In this document: positions 44,550 through 53,930 of the stretch, one piece after another
Layout: the number at the start of each line of letters is the position of its first letter
Numbering within the stretch: the first letter of the stretch is position 1
Assembly: GCA_024231955.1 (NCBI GenBank)
Contig: JAAEPZ010000538.1
Location: 702,551-766,550 of the forward strand
Length of the DNA stretch: 64,000 nt
Source of the DNA: a bacterium
GTDB taxonomy: Bacteria > Krumholzibacteriota > Krumholzibacteriia > JACNKJ01
Direction of reading: 5' to 3'
Position numbers and translations under genes: made by a program
Notes under the pieces: model-generated
Told to the model about the DNA's origin: nothing
The model's input: only the letters and a program-made list of their open reading frames with translations
Databases searched by the model: none

Positions 44550-45161
44550 ATGAAAAAGTTCATGTTAATACTCGCACTTATCGCAATTACGGTCACGATC
44601 GGAACCAGCGACTCGTCGGCTCGACACAGGCGTCACTATGTCAGGCACAACCACGATAACCACGGCCTGTTCCGTGATCATGACGTGGAGATGGAGATCG
44701 ACGACGGCACTATCGTCATCACCAACTGGGACGAAGACTGTGTCGTCAGGATCACCGACGATTATGAATTGAAGATCGATCGCAAGCGCATCAAACTCGA
44801 TCGCAAGCAGGAGAAATTGGTCAAGCGGTACCATCAGCAGTATTCGAGGTTGATCAAGGAGGCCACGGCGATAGGGATCAAGGGTGCCAAGGTCGGCGTG
44901 AAGGGCGGCAAACTCGCCAGCGTTGCAATCGCCAATGCGCTCAAGGATCTGCTTTCGGGTGAAGACTGGGAGGGCGATTGGGAGGATTTCGCCGAGGATC
45001 TGGAGGATGAACTCGAAGAGATGAGCGATGATATCGAACGGATCGCCGAGGAGCTTGAGGAGGAGGCCGAAGAGATTGAGGAGCTGGCCGAAGATCTGGA
45101 GGATACCCACGACGATCTCCGCGATGAGATCGAGGAGCTGGATGACCTCGGTTGGTTCTAG
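44550..45161 (+). CDS. Small exported acidic coiled-coil protein (YggN/DUF2884-like)
   Basis: A 203-residue protein with a signal peptide (FMLILALIAITVTIGTS) and ACAGGAGGA before the ATG. A His-rich stretch (RHRRHYVRHNHDNHG) could bind metal. The middle (VEMEIDDGTIVITN, ITDDYELKIDRKRIKLD) resembles the DUF2884 pattern of the YggN family. The last 70 residues are almost only Asp, Glu, Leu and Ile in heptad-like order (LEDELEEMSDDIERIAEELE), a long acidic coiled coil. It follows the DUF5916-like gene by 28 nt, so the two are probably one operon ending at the terminator. Function unknown. Confidence 0.8.
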   Translation: MKKFMLILALIAITVTIGTSDSSARHRRHYVRHNHDNHGLFRDHDVEMEIDDGTIVITNWDEDCVVRITDDYELKIDRKRIKLDRKQEKLVKRYHQQYSRLIKEATAIGIKGAKVGVKGGKLASVAIANALKDLLSGEDWEGDWEDFAEDLEDELEEMSDDIERIAEELEEEAEEIEELAEDLEDTHDDLRDEIEELDDLGWF

Positions 45162-45193
45162 CTGATTGACGATCCCCTGCTATCCCCCCAAAG

Positions 45194-45226
45194 CACCCTC
45201 CGATTCGGATCGGAGGGTGTTTTATT
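45194..45226 (+). terminator. Intrinsic terminator
   Basis: CACCCTCCGAT (45194-45204) pairs with ATCGGAGGGTG (45209-45219), 11 bp, loop TCGG, followed by TTTTATTT. Confidence 0.88.
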
Positions 45227-45316
45227 TGCCCCCCTTGACGATCGCCCCGGCCTGCACCAGTATGAACCGGTGTTTTCGGATTGATTATCCATATCCACCT
45301 ACTGAGGATCGGCAGC

Positions 45317-46324
45317 ATGCAGAAACGGACTCTCGGCAAAACCGGCTTCGAGGCCGGGGTTATCGGCTTCGGCGGCATCCCTCTCCAGAAGCTCAGCCGG
45401 GAGCGATCGACGGAGTTGCTCCATCAGGCGCTTGATCTGGGGATCAATTTCATCGACACGGCTCGCGGATATACCGACAGCGAAGAGAAGATCGGCCGCG
45501 CACTGCGGGATCGCCGTCATGAGTACATCCTGGCCACCAAGGCGCTCTCCCGCGACGCCGAGGGGATGGCCTCCGAACTGGCCACGAGTCTGAGTGAACT
45601 GCGCACCGATTGCATCGACCTCTACCAGATCCACGCGCTCCCTTCGGTTGAGGTCCTGGAGGATATCCTTGCGCCCGGCGGAGCTTATCAGGTTCTGGCC
45701 CAGGCACGGGAGGAGGGTCGGATCAAGTCGATTGGCGTTACCGGCCACGGGCGACCCGTGTTGCAGAGGGCAATCGAGACGGGTCTGTTCGACACTGTTC
45801 AGCACCCCTTCAATCCGATCGAAGATGAATGGAGTGATGATGTCATCCCTGCGGCTAAGCGGGCGGGCATGGGGATTATCGCCATGAAGCCGATTGCCGG
45901 TGGGGCGATCAGCAGCGTGCCGGCCGCTCTGCGATTCGAACTTGATAGCGGCATCGATGTTCTGATTCCGGGTATGGATTCGTTGGCCCAGCTGGAGGAG
46001 AACACTGCGGTGGGGCGTAATCTGCGTCCACCGGATGAGGCGGACCTGCAGGCCTGCGCCGCCGACAAGAAAACCTGGGACGGCGAGTTCTGCCGTCGTT
46101 GCGGCTATTGCCTGCCCTGCCCGAACGGACTGCAGATCCCTTTCCTGTTGCTGATTCAGGCCTATTACGAGCGTTATGACCTGGCCGATTGGGCGCTGGA
46201 ACGTCTGGCGGGACTGGAGCGGAAATACGGCGACTGCATCGCTTGTGGCGAGTGCCTGCCCCGCTGCCCCTACAACTTGCCGATCCCCGAATTGATGGCC
46301 AAAGCCGACAGGCAGGTGCGTTGA
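45317..46324 (+). CDS. Aldo/keto reductase with C-terminal ferredoxin-like Fe-S domain
   Basis: A 335-residue protein. The first 250 residues are an AKR barrel: LGKTGFEAGVIGFGGIP, the catalytic-pocket DTARGYTDSEEKIGRAL, LATKAL and the His in YQIHALPSVE. The C-terminal 85 residues carry two [4Fe-4S] motifs, CRRCGYCLPCP and CIACGECLPRCP, as in bacterial AKRs that couple to electron carriers. The Fe-S centre suggests anaerobic or low-redox work, with the cluster feeding or draining electrons. The ATG at 45317 has GAGG about 10 nt upstream. The substrate is unknown. It is a single-gene unit between two terminators. Confidence 0.9.
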   Translation: MQKRTLGKTGFEAGVIGFGGIPLQKLSRERSTELLHQALDLGINFIDTARGYTDSEEKIGRALRDRRHEYILATKALSRDAEGMASELATSLSELRTDCIDLYQIHALPSVEVLEDILAPGGAYQVLAQAREEGRIKSIGVTGHGRPVLQRAIETGLFDTVQHPFNPIEDEWSDDVIPAAKRAGMGIIAMKPIAGGAISSVPAALRFELDSGIDVLIPGMDSLAQLEENTAVGRNLRPPDEADLQACAADKKTWDGEFCRRCGYCLPCPNGLQIPFLLLIQAYYERYDLADWALERLAGLERKYGDCIACGECLPRCPYNLPIPELMAKADRQVR

Positions 46325-46325
46325 C

Positions 46326-46354
46326 AAAAACGCCGCCCGATAATGAGCGGCGTT
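46326..46354 (-). terminator. Terminator of the signal peptidase gene
   Basis: AACGCCGC (46329-46336) pairs with GCGGCGTT (46347-46354). On the minus strand TTTTT follows. The gap to the convergent AKR gene is short, so it may act in both directions. Confidence 0.65.
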
Positions 46355-46380
46355 GTTAGGATCTGTGATCTCGATAAGGT

Positions 46381-47085
46381 CTAGTTGTCGAGGCTGGTGA
46401 AAAACCGATTCCAGCGGGGCAGGTAGTGGTGTTCGGGATCCACCGATGCGACGACACCCTTGACCTCACCCAGGATATTGCCCCTCGCCATGAAGCCGAA
46501 ATAGCGTGAATCCGCACTCTCGTCGCGATTGTCACCCATCACGAAGTATTGCCCTTCCGGAATCTGTACCGTCTTGAAGTTGCGCAAGGCGCGTTTGCTC
46601 GGGATGATGGAGATCGTGTGGTTGCACTCGCCCAGCACCTCGGTGCGGTAGGTTACCCTGCCTGAGGTGTCGCCACCTCGCGCGGTGGCGGTCTCCACGG
46701 CGAGCGGTTTGTATTGGAGAGGCTCGCCATCGATATACACGACATTGTTGCGCATCGCGATCTCATCACCCGGCAAACCGACCACCCGTTTTACCAGCCG
46801 TGTTCCATCGTGGGGGGAATTGCAGATGACGATATCTCCACGCTCGGGTGCGCTCCAGGTGGCGATCCGTTTCTGTGTATAGGGGATTTTCAGATCGTAG
46901 GCGATGCGATTGACGAAGATCCGATCCCCCTCCAGAATCGTCGGTTTCATGGAGCCGGTAGGGACGTCGTTCCAGTCGGCGATGGCGGAGCGGAAGGAGG
47001 TCACGCTGACGATCATTATCAGCAGGAAGAGAACCCAGTGGCGCCAGAAGTGGTACAGGCGGCTTTTCAGCGAGTGGTTAAGCAT
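46381..47085 (-). CDS. lepB: Signal peptidase I
   Basis: A 234-residue membrane peptidase that removes signal peptides. One N-terminal membrane segment (WVLFLLIMIVSVTSF) is followed by a periplasmic catalytic domain. The Ser nucleophile is in VPTGSMKPT (about Ser45) and the general-base Lys in RLVKRVVGLPGD (about Lys99). Box E is FVMGDNRDESADSR. The N-terminal cytoplasmic part is short, unlike the two-segment E. coli enzyme. I chose the ATG at 47085, with GAGG 6 nt upstream. Its substrates in this window include the many exported proteins described. Confidence 0.94.
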   Translation of the reverse strand: MLNHSLKSRLYHFWRHWVLFLLIMIVSVTSFRSAIADWNDVPTGSMKPTILEGDRIFVNRIAYDLKIPYTQKRIATWSAPERGDIVICNSPHDGTRLVKRVVGLPGDEIAMRNNVVYIDGEPLQYKPLAVETATARGGDTSGRVTYRTEVLGECNHTISIIPSKRALRNFKTVQIPEGQYFVMGDNRDESADSRYFGFMARGNILGEVKGVVASVDPEHHYLPRWNRFFTSLDN

Positions 47086-47200
47086 GGTCAACCTCGGGAA
47101 ATGTGTTAGAGTGAGAGCTCAAGCATGAGAACAGTAAGGAATCCTGCCGGTTCCCGACTATTGCGAACCGGGCCGGTCCGGAGTCGCGAAAGGAGATGCG

Positions 47201-48427
47201 ATGTCGAGAGTACTGCTGACCATCATCTGCCTGTTATGTCTCCATACGGCGGCCGAGGCCTGCACGGCGGCCGTGATCTCCGCTGCGGCCAGTGCCGATG
47301 GGCGTCCCCTGCTCTGGAAACAGCGGGATACGGAGATCATGGAGAACTCCATCCGTTACTTCGAGGGTGAGAAGCATGCTTTTGCCGGCATCGTCTCGGC
47401 GGATTCCACGGCGGACACGCGGGTCTGGATCGGAACCAATGAGGTGGGCTTCGCCATCATGAATACGGCGACCTACAATATTGATCAGGAGCTGTTGCAG
47501 GGACCGGAATACGCCGGGTCCGGCGAGTTCATGAAGCTGGCCCTGGGCCGTTGCGCCTCGGTTGCCGAATTCGAAGCGCTGCTGGACGAGACCGCCGGCG
47601 CGCGGGGCACCCGCTCCAATTTCGGCGTAATAGATGCTGTCGGGGGTGCGGCCTGGTTTGAGACCGGATCATTCACATATGTCAAGTATGACGTCAACGA
47701 TCCCGTCGCGGCCCCGAACGGCTATCTCATCCGCACCAACTATTCCCACTCGGGGAACGATGACGCCGGCTTCGGCTTCATCCGATTCGAGACGGCGGCG
47801 GAACATGTCTTCGGGGAGTTTGCCGTGGGGGATGGGATAGCGGCGGATTTCCTGCTGCAGAACACGGTGCGCAGTCTGCGTCATTCGCTGCTCGGCACCG
47901 ATCTGTTGCGCGGCGATTATCCCCGCGATTCCCACGTCAGAACCATGGTCCCCTCCAGCGACTACCTGGCCCGGTATTACACCGTGTCCGCCATGGTCAT
48001 CCAGGGTGTGAAGGGTGATGAGGACCCCCGTTTGACCACGATGTGGACGGTTTTGGGGTTGCCTCTGGTCACGCCCGTGTTCCCTGTCTGGGTGGACAGG
48101 GGGCTGGATTTGCCGGAGTTTATCGAACTGCCCGAGGATCGGACCGACAGGACACGTCTCAACGCCCTGACCACGGTGCTGCGGGATCGGGTCTATCCGC
48201 TCAGAAGAGGGTCCGGGGCCAACTATCTCGATCTGGCCGTTCTGCTCAACGAGGAGGGTGACGGACTGCTGCAGCAGGTGCTGGCGCTTGACGAGTCGAC
48301 CTGCGTCGATACGAGCACGTTACTGGCGAATATGCGGGAGAAGGGGTTCAACAGCGGCAAAATCAGAAAGCATCAGCGGACACTCGAAGAGCGTTGCCGC
48401 ACCTACTTCGCCACCAATTCACATTAG
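47201..48427 (+). CDS. Exported Ntn-hydrolase (choloylglycine hydrolase / C45 type)
   Basis: A 408-residue exported protein. Removing the signal peptide (LLTIICLLCLHTAAEA) leaves Cys21 as the new N-terminus (CTAAVISAAASADGRPLLW), the pattern of N-terminal nucleophile amidases, where this Cys attacks the amide bond. Further family marks are KQRDTEIMENSI, TRVWIGTNEVGFAIMN and NYSHSGNDDAGFGFIRFE. Related families cleave bile salts, penicillin or N-acyl-homoserine lactones and other N-acyl amides; the substrate here is not evident. GAAAGGAGATGCG precedes the ATG. The last 60 residues are a charged helical extension. Confidence 0.87.
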   Translation: MSRVLLTIICLLCLHTAAEACTAAVISAAASADGRPLLWKQRDTEIMENSIRYFEGEKHAFAGIVSADSTADTRVWIGTNEVGFAIMNTATYNIDQELLQGPEYAGSGEFMKLALGRCASVAEFEALLDETAGARGTRSNFGVIDAVGGAAWFETGSFTYVKYDVNDPVAAPNGYLIRTNYSHSGNDDAGFGFIRFETAAEHVFGEFAVGDGIAADFLLQNTVRSLRHSLLGTDLLRGDYPRDSHVRTMVPSSDYLARYYTVSAMVIQGVKGDEDPRLTTMWTVLGLPLVTPVFPVWVDRGLDLPEFIELPEDRTDRTRLNALTTVLRDRVYPLRRGSGANYLDLAVLLNEEGDGLLQQVLALDESTCVDTSTLLANMREKGFNSGKIRKHQRTLEERCRTYFATNSH

Positions 48428-48532
48428 TCTGCCGATCGCTCCATCTTTGACCCGGATAGCCTGACCTGAAGCCAAAGTGCAGGTTGTCCGGGTTTCCTGC
48501 CGTGATTCGATCCGGCAGGCGCTGATGGCTGC

Positions 48533-49879
48533 TCAGGCCGCTTCCGGTTCGAGTTCCATCTTCGACTCGAGCTGCCCGGCTCTCTTGAATGCGCGGAAAC
48601 AGGTCATCGCGACCAGACACGATTCCAGTGTTTCGCCACCCATCATCAGCAGCGTAGCCAGCAGGGCGCCGTTGACCTCCGGGTGGAAATGGACCAGGGG
48701 GAAGCCGATCAGGGCCACGACCAACACCTTGATCATGCTCGCATAGCCGATGATCACGGTCTGCTGTTGCGCCATCAGAAAGCCCTGTGACACCGTGCGC
48801 ACACCAAGGGTGATCGGTTGATAGGGGAGTATGAACAGCGCCGGGGTGACGTAGAGGATCATCTCGGGACCCAGATCGTAGACCGAATTGAGGAGCCACA
48901 TGCGCAGGGGCGTCCACACGATCAGCGCAATGCCGACAACGAAGAAGCTGATCGTGACCCACGCAAACCGGACCATGCGCGGCAGATCCTGATGCCTTTT
49001 GGACAGGACGACCGTTGTGCTTTGCAGCGCCCAGAGCGGCGATGCGAAGAGCACCAGCAACGGAAAGACGAAGCCGAAGCCGGCCTGCGCCAGATCCGGA
49101 TCGACCGTGCGGCCCAGCACCGCATTGAGCAGAGGGCGCAGGGAGGACCAGGTGACGGCGTTGACCATCAAAGGGCCGATGAACGCGAAAAAGACAGCCC
49201 AGCTCACGGGGCCGTCTGCACCCGGTTCGTTGATCCTCGAGGCATTGCGCCTGAGGAGCTTGCCCGCCCTGAGCACCATATAGATCGTCTCGGTTAGAAT
49301 CCCGAACGTCAGCGAACTGGCGCCCAGCACGGCGCCGGGCATGTGACCGAAGGCCAGGGAGCCGAAGATGATGCTGCTGAGCAGTGCGAGCCGCAGACCT
49401 GTGGCCTGGCTGATGATCCAGGTGTTGTGATGACGCATCACCACGCCCGAGAACAGCGAGCGGATGGGCAGCAGCAGGGGGATCGGCGATTGAACCAGAA
49501 ACACCTTCTGCGCCAGCGCCGATACTTCGGGCGTCGAACCCATCAACCAGGCGATGATATCCTTGCCGCCGGGATGGAGCGCCAGCGTCAGTTCGAGAAT
49601 GAATAGGGCAACGGCGAAGACCATGATCTTGCTGAAGATCTGTCGACGACTGACGGGACCCACCCCCTGCACGGCAACCGCCTGCAAGAACGGGAAGAGC
49701 GGAGAGTTGAAGAAGACGAGAATACCGAACCCGACCGCATAGCCGGCAATCTGGATTTCGGGATTGCTGGAGCGTCCGAGTCCGGAGTTGATGATGGGTG
49801 CGGCCAGCGTCATCATCTGACTCGTAAGAACCAGTGGTAAATAGAATTGGAATATCTGCCGATATCGAAGTTCAGCCAT
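48533..49879 (-). CDS. MATE/Ank-like multi-pass transporter
   Basis: A 448-residue polytopic membrane protein with about 12 hydrophobic segments in two similar halves. The first half starts RQIFQFYLPLVLTSQMMTLA and the second WAVFFAFIGPLMVNAVTW. The arrangement and the repeated FYLPLVLTS / FFAFIGPLM starts place it in the MOP superfamily near MATE efflux pumps and the progressive ankylosis protein. No conserved acidic residue of NorM-type MATE is clearly placed, so the Ank-like reading is slightly better. AAAGG lies 5 nt before the ATG. The substrate and the ion used are unknown. Confidence 0.82.
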   Translation of the reverse strand: MAELRYRQIFQFYLPLVLTSQMMTLAAPIINSGLGRSSNPEIQIAGYAVGFGILVFFNSPLFPFLQAVAVQGVGPVSRRQIFSKIMVFAVALFILELTLALHPGGKDIIAWLMGSTPEVSALAQKVFLVQSPIPLLLPIRSLFSGVVMRHHNTWIISQATGLRLALLSSIIFGSLAFGHMPGAVLGASSLTFGILTETIYMVLRAGKLLRRNASRINEPGADGPVSWAVFFAFIGPLMVNAVTWSSLRPLLNAVLGRTVDPDLAQAGFGFVFPLLVLFASPLWALQSTTVVLSKRHQDLPRMVRFAWVTISFFVVGIALIVWTPLRMWLLNSVYDLGPEMILYVTPALFILPYQPITLGVRTVSQGFLMAQQQTVIIGYASMIKVLVVALIGFPLVHFHPEVNGALLATLLMMGGETLESCLVAMTCFRAFKRAGQLESKMELEPEAA

Positions 49880-49944
49880 GTCAGCCTTTGGTTGCGCCGT
49901 GCAAGAGGAACGAGACGACCCTCGTCTTGCCGGAATTGGTGCGT

Positions 49945-51198
49945 CTATTCGTAACTCAAGGACTCGATCGGGTCAAGTCGGCTTGCCTGAATTGCCGGAT
50001 AGAGGCCGAAGAATATGCCGGTAGTGGTGGAGACCAGCAGGGCGCCGAGGACGTAGGGCACCGGTACGGACGCGGATACCGGAGCGAAGAGGCTGATGGT
50101 GAAGCCGAGGATCAATCCCGTTACGACACCGACAGCACCCCCGAGACCGGTCAAGGTCGCGGCTTCAACCAGGAAGAGCTGCATGATGTCCTGGCGCGTG
50201 CCGCCGACGGCCATGCGGATGCCGATCTCCCGGGTGCGCTCCCGCACACTGACCAGCATGATCGTGATCACGCCGATGCCGCCCACCATCAGACCGATTG
50301 AGGCCAGAACCAGCCCCACCAGGGTCAACGGTCCCGTGATCTGGCGCGTGAAATCCATGACCTGATCCTGAGTGCTGATGTTGAAGTCGTTCTTCTGACC
50401 GGGGGTCAGTTTGTGTCGGATTCGGAGCAGTGTCTCCATCTCCTCCTGCGCTTTGCCCAGGTTGTCGTCATCTTCGGGAAATGCGATGATGACAGGCCGG
50501 TAATCGAACGTGAAGTGTTTGCGGAATGTGGAGAAGGGGATAACCAGGTAATTGGTGGCCAGGCTGCCGAAGATACTCTCGGTTTCGGCCAGGATGCCGA
50601 CCACCGTGAACTCCTGGTACTCGTCAACGCGGATCTTCAGGCCGATGGGATCACGCCCGCCGAACATGTTGTCCGCCGGGGCTCGACCGATGACGCAGAC
50701 ATTCTTGCCCGTCGCGTATTCTGCGGGGCTGAAAAAGCGGCCCTCCTCCACCCAGTCGTTCATGACCTCCTGATAATTCTGTGTCGCCCCTCTGACATTC
50801 ATCATACTGGCCTTGTCCGAGCCATGACGGGCGACACTGCCGAAATCCGCATAATACAGGACCTTACCGACGGAGGGGCAGGATTCCTCTATCGCCTCCA
50901 TGTCATCGATCTCAAGTCTGGGGCGATTCCGGACCTCCTCATCATCCTGGAAGGGGTCATCACGGGTGACGTAGATCTGTGTCGTGTCCGTGGACATGAT
51001 CTCGCTCTCGAGCTTCCCCTTGAAACCCTCGATGATGGAGACCATGGCCATGAGGGTGGTGACCCCCAAGGCCACCCCCAGGATCACCAGGCCCGAGCGT
51101 CCCTTGTTGGCCCGCAGGTTGCGGAACGCCATTTTCAGGTTTTCCTGCAAGGCGGCGAACTGACGAACCGATAGGCCGGACCCGGATGAATTACTCAT
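49945..51198 (-). CDS. MacB-like ABC transporter permease (FtsX family)
   Basis: A 417-residue permease. One N-terminal membrane segment (GLVILGVALGVTTLMAMVSII) is followed by a large periplasmic MacB-PCD domain of about 210 residues. Three C-terminal segments follow (LVLASIGLMVGGIGVITIML, LTGLGGAVGVVTGLILGFTI and a final one near VLGALLVSTTTGIFFGLYP). The coupling motif VRERTREIGIRMAVGG is typical. It is the last gene of the adaptor-permease-permease operon and overlaps the previous gene by 8 nt. GGAGG precedes the ATG. It lacks the ATPase domain that full MacB has. Confidence 0.9.
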   Translation of the reverse strand: MSNSSGSGLSVRQFAALQENLKMAFRNLRANKGRSGLVILGVALGVTTLMAMVSIIEGFKGKLESEIMSTDTTQIYVTRDDPFQDDEEVRNRPRLEIDDMEAIEESCPSVGKVLYYADFGSVARHGSDKASMMNVRGATQNYQEVMNDWVEEGRFFSPAEYATGKNVCVIGRAPADNMFGGRDPIGLKIRVDEYQEFTVVGILAETESIFGSLATNYLVIPFSTFRKHFTFDYRPVIIAFPEDDDNLGKAQEEMETLLRIRHKLTPGQKNDFNISTQDQVMDFTRQITGPLTLVGLVLASIGLMVGGIGVITIMLVSVRERTREIGIRMAVGGTRQDIMQLFLVEAATLTGLGGAVGVVTGLILGFTISLFAPVSASVPVPYVLGALLVSTTTGIFFGLYPAIQASRLDPIESLSYE

Positions 51199-52438
51199 AG
51201 TGCAGTGCCTCCACCGGATCGAGTTTCGCGGCGCGCCGGGCGGGATAGATGCCGAAGAAGCCGCCGACCGCCACCGTCAGGACCATGCCCATCACGACCG
51301 ACCAGAATTCGGTTGCGTAGGGGAGAGGGCTGGCGGCTGCGATGATCGCTGCGGTGAGATAACCAAGTTGAATGCCGATCAGACCGCCGCAGATCGACAG
51401 GGTCAAAGCCTCGATGAGAAACTGCCAGAGGATGTCGGAACTGCGGGCGCCGATGGCTTTGCGGATGCCTATTTCACGGGTGCGCTCCTGGACGCTTACC
51501 AGCATGATGTTCATGATCACGATGCCGGCCACTACAGCGCTGATGCCGACGATCATCATCAGGACCCCCAGCAGCATGTTCTTGATCTTGCTCCAGAGCG
51601 ACAGCAGTCGGTCGCTGGTCGTGATCGCGAAATCATCCTTGTCGCCGGGGCGGAGACGATGATGCTGGCGCATGGCGATTCTCATCTCATCCATGAGCTG
51701 CGGCACATTCTCCGTATCATCGGTCATGGCGGTGATCGTCAGACTGCGCGCCCGTCCGTGGCGCCCGGTTATCTTCTGGAAAGTGGTCAGGGGGATGGCG
51801 ACGAAGGCGTCCTGGCTCTCGCCCATCACAGATCCCTTGGCCTCGGTGATGCCGATCACCGCAAAGGGACGTCGACCGACTCTGATCTTGCGTCCGAGCG
51901 GGTCCAGATCTCCGAACAGGTTTTCGGCTACATCCGAGCCGAGAACGGCAACCGAACGGCTGCGGAGGAATTCCATCTCCGTGAAATGACGGCCGGCGTC
52001 CAGTTCGATATTCTGGAGTATGGGATAGTTGGAGGTGTAGCCCCGCAGCGAAACGCCTTTCATCCTCTCATCACGATAGATCATGTCGCTGCGGGTCGAA
52101 CGCTGGGCGCCCACCTCGGTCGCGCTGGGGAGGTGATCCAACAGAAATTCGCGATCATCGAGCGTGAGCGGCGGGTTGTAGATGCTCTCCAGGAAAGCAT
52201 CGAGGTCGGTCAGGATCTGCATTTCGTCGATGCGGGAGAGTCTGACGACGCCGCTGCCCTCGGCGAATACCTTCTCCTGCATGTAGGAGTTCATTCCGTC
52301 CACAATCGAGACGACGGCGATGATGCTCGCCACGGCGATGACATTACCGAGCATGACAAGCAGTGAGCGAACCTTGTTGGCCCAGATTGCCCCCAGCGCG
52401 ATGCGGATGCTCTCCATGAGATGCATGCTAGTCGTCAT
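51191..52438 (-). CDS. MacB-like ABC transporter permease (FtsX family), second copy
   Basis: A 415-residue paralogue of the adjacent permease. It has an N-terminal segment (VRSLLVMLGNVIAVASIIAVV), a periplasmic MacB-PCD domain and three C-terminal segments. The coupling sequence is VQERTREIGIRKAIGA. The first ATG at 52438 overlaps the adaptor stop by 11 nt; an in-frame ATG at 52426 has GAGGA at about 11 nt and is an alternative start. The pair may form a heterodimeric permease. No ATP-binding subunit lies next to them. Confidence 0.9.
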   Translation of the reverse strand: MTTSMHLMESIRIALGAIWANKVRSLLVMLGNVIAVASIIAVVSIVDGMNSYMQEKVFAEGSGVVRLSRIDEMQILTDLDAFLESIYNPPLTLDDREFLLDHLPSATEVGAQRSTRSDMIYRDERMKGVSLRGYTSNYPILQNIELDAGRHFTEMEFLRSRSVAVLGSDVAENLFGDLDPLGRKIRVGRRPFAVIGITEAKGSVMGESQDAFVAIPLTTFQKITGRHGRARSLTITAMTDDTENVPQLMDEMRIAMRQHHRLRPGDKDDFAITTSDRLLSLWSKIKNMLLGVLMMIVGISAVVAGIVIMNIMLVSVQERTREIGIRKAIGARSSDILWQFLIEALTLSICGGLIGIQLGYLTAAIIAAASPLPYATEFWSVVMGMVLTVAVGGFFGIYPARRAAKLDPVEALHYE

Positions 52439-53696
52439 CCTCTTCGCCGGACTTGTCCTCGTCGCTCTTTGCGAGTTGCACTTTCTGGCCGTGGTGGAGC
52501 GTCCTGATCTCCCGCATCGGGCTGACGATCACCTGTTCATCTCCCTCAAGACCGCTGATCACTTCGAAGTGCTCTTCGCCGGCGATCCCGGTCTGAACCG
52601 CAGTGAAGATCGCGCGTCCATCGCGATAGATCAGAACACCCTCGATGTCCATATCATCCTCCTCGAAGGAGAAGGGGGGCACCTCGATGCCCTGAGCGGT
52701 GAGACGGGCGCCGTTTTTGGTCTCATCCGCCAGAAGAGTCTTGGAGTTGCGCATGGTCAGGGCCTGAATGAGCAGAGCGACGGCGTTCTCACGTTCGGCC
52801 GTAGTGATCTCGGCCGTGGCCGAGAGTCCGGGACGCAGGTGGTGATAACTTTCGTTCAACGTGACGACGACGCGGAAATCGACGCCACTGGAACCCGAGC
52901 TCTGCTGGGGGCTGTTCGCGATCTCGGTCACGCGGCCGAAAAAGGTGGAGTCGGGGAAAGCGTCGATCTCCACCTCTGTCTTCTGATCAATTGCGATTCG
53001 GGGGATTTCGGTTTCATCAACATCGACGACGACCTCCATCACCGATAGATCGGCGATGACCAGCAGAACCTGGATGTTGAGCGAGCTCTGGATGGCGATC
53101 TCGCCGACATCCGCATTGCGCTGAATGACCACACCGCTCATGGGGGCGCGAATCTCGGTCTTGTCGAGTTGATCGCGCTGCTGCTCCAGGTAAGCCGAAC
53201 TCTGATCCACATTGCGCTCCGCGGAGACGAGTTGCGCCTCCGCCAGAGTCAGGGCCGTTCGCGCACTTTCGTACTCCCTGTCACTGAGATCCCGGGCCTC
53301 GTAGAGCCCTCTGGAGCGTTGCCATTCCAACCGCTGCTGCTCGAGGCGCGCCTCGGCTTCGCTCTTGGAGGCCAGCGTCGATTGGTACTGAGCTTCCGCG
53401 CTGCGAACCGACTCGCGGTACTGGGTGGGATCGATGAGCAGGAGCAGGTCCCCCTCCTCAACCACGTCACCCTCCTCCACGGCTACCTCGGTGATCTTGC
53501 CCGAAATATCGGCGCTGATATCAACGGACACCTTGGGTTGAACCCTGCCCGAAGCACTGACGAGTTCCGTCAGATCCTGGTGGGTCACGGATTCCACCTT
53601 CACCTTGATGGCGGACTCCGATCGTTTGCGAACATTCACAAAAACAATGGCGCTCAGAATGACCGCGATAACCACGAAGATCAGAAATTTCTTCAT
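52428..53696 (-). CDS. Periplasmic adaptor subunit of a MacA/HlyD-type exporter
   Basis: A 422-residue membrane-fusion protein. A single N-terminal anchor (FLIFVVIAVILSAIVFVNV) is followed by barrel-sandwich halves (ISADISGKITEVAVEEGDVV and IRAPMSGVVIQRNADVGEIA) around a long coiled-coil hairpin (about 95-185). A beta-barrel and membrane-proximal region follow (VFV-like VVVDVDETEIPRIAIDQ, and FRVVVTLNES). The tail is acidic (DKSGEEDDD). It is first in the operon with the two permeases. Role: joins the inner-membrane permease to an outer-membrane TolC-like channel for export. The cargo is unknown. Confidence 0.9.
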   Translation of the reverse strand: MKKFLIFVVIAVILSAIVFVNVRKRSESAIKVKVESVTHQDLTELVSASGRVQPKVSVDISADISGKITEVAVEEGDVVEEGDLLLLIDPTQYRESVRSAEAQYQSTLASKSEAEARLEQQRLEWQRSRGLYEARDLSDREYESARTALTLAEAQLVSAERNVDQSSAYLEQQRDQLDKTEIRAPMSGVVIQRNADVGEIAIQSSLNIQVLLVIADLSVMEVVVDVDETEIPRIAIDQKTEVEIDAFPDSTFFGRVTEIANSPQQSSGSSGVDFRVVVTLNESYHHLRPGLSATAEITTAERENAVALLIQALTMRNSKTLLADETKNGARLTAQGIEVPPFSFEEDDMDIEGVLIYRDGRAIFTAVQTGIAGEEHFEVISGLEGDEQVIVSPMREIRTLHHGQKVQLAKSDEDKSGEEDDD

Positions 53697-53930
53697 CTCT
53701 ATCCCTTTCGGAAATTTACTGTGCCGGAACCGGCAAATCGGGTGCAGGATAAGGGGCCTGGACGATTAATTACAGTGAAATTCTCTTTGTTGCCTGGATT
53801 GAGCCAAAATCATGCCCGGGATCTCACCTATGTCATCACTATTTCCCTGGAGTTCGGGCCGATGATCTTCCGACCACTCAGCAGCTACAGCACGGGGGGC
53901 AAGGTATTCATGGGGATGGGGAGAGAAATG

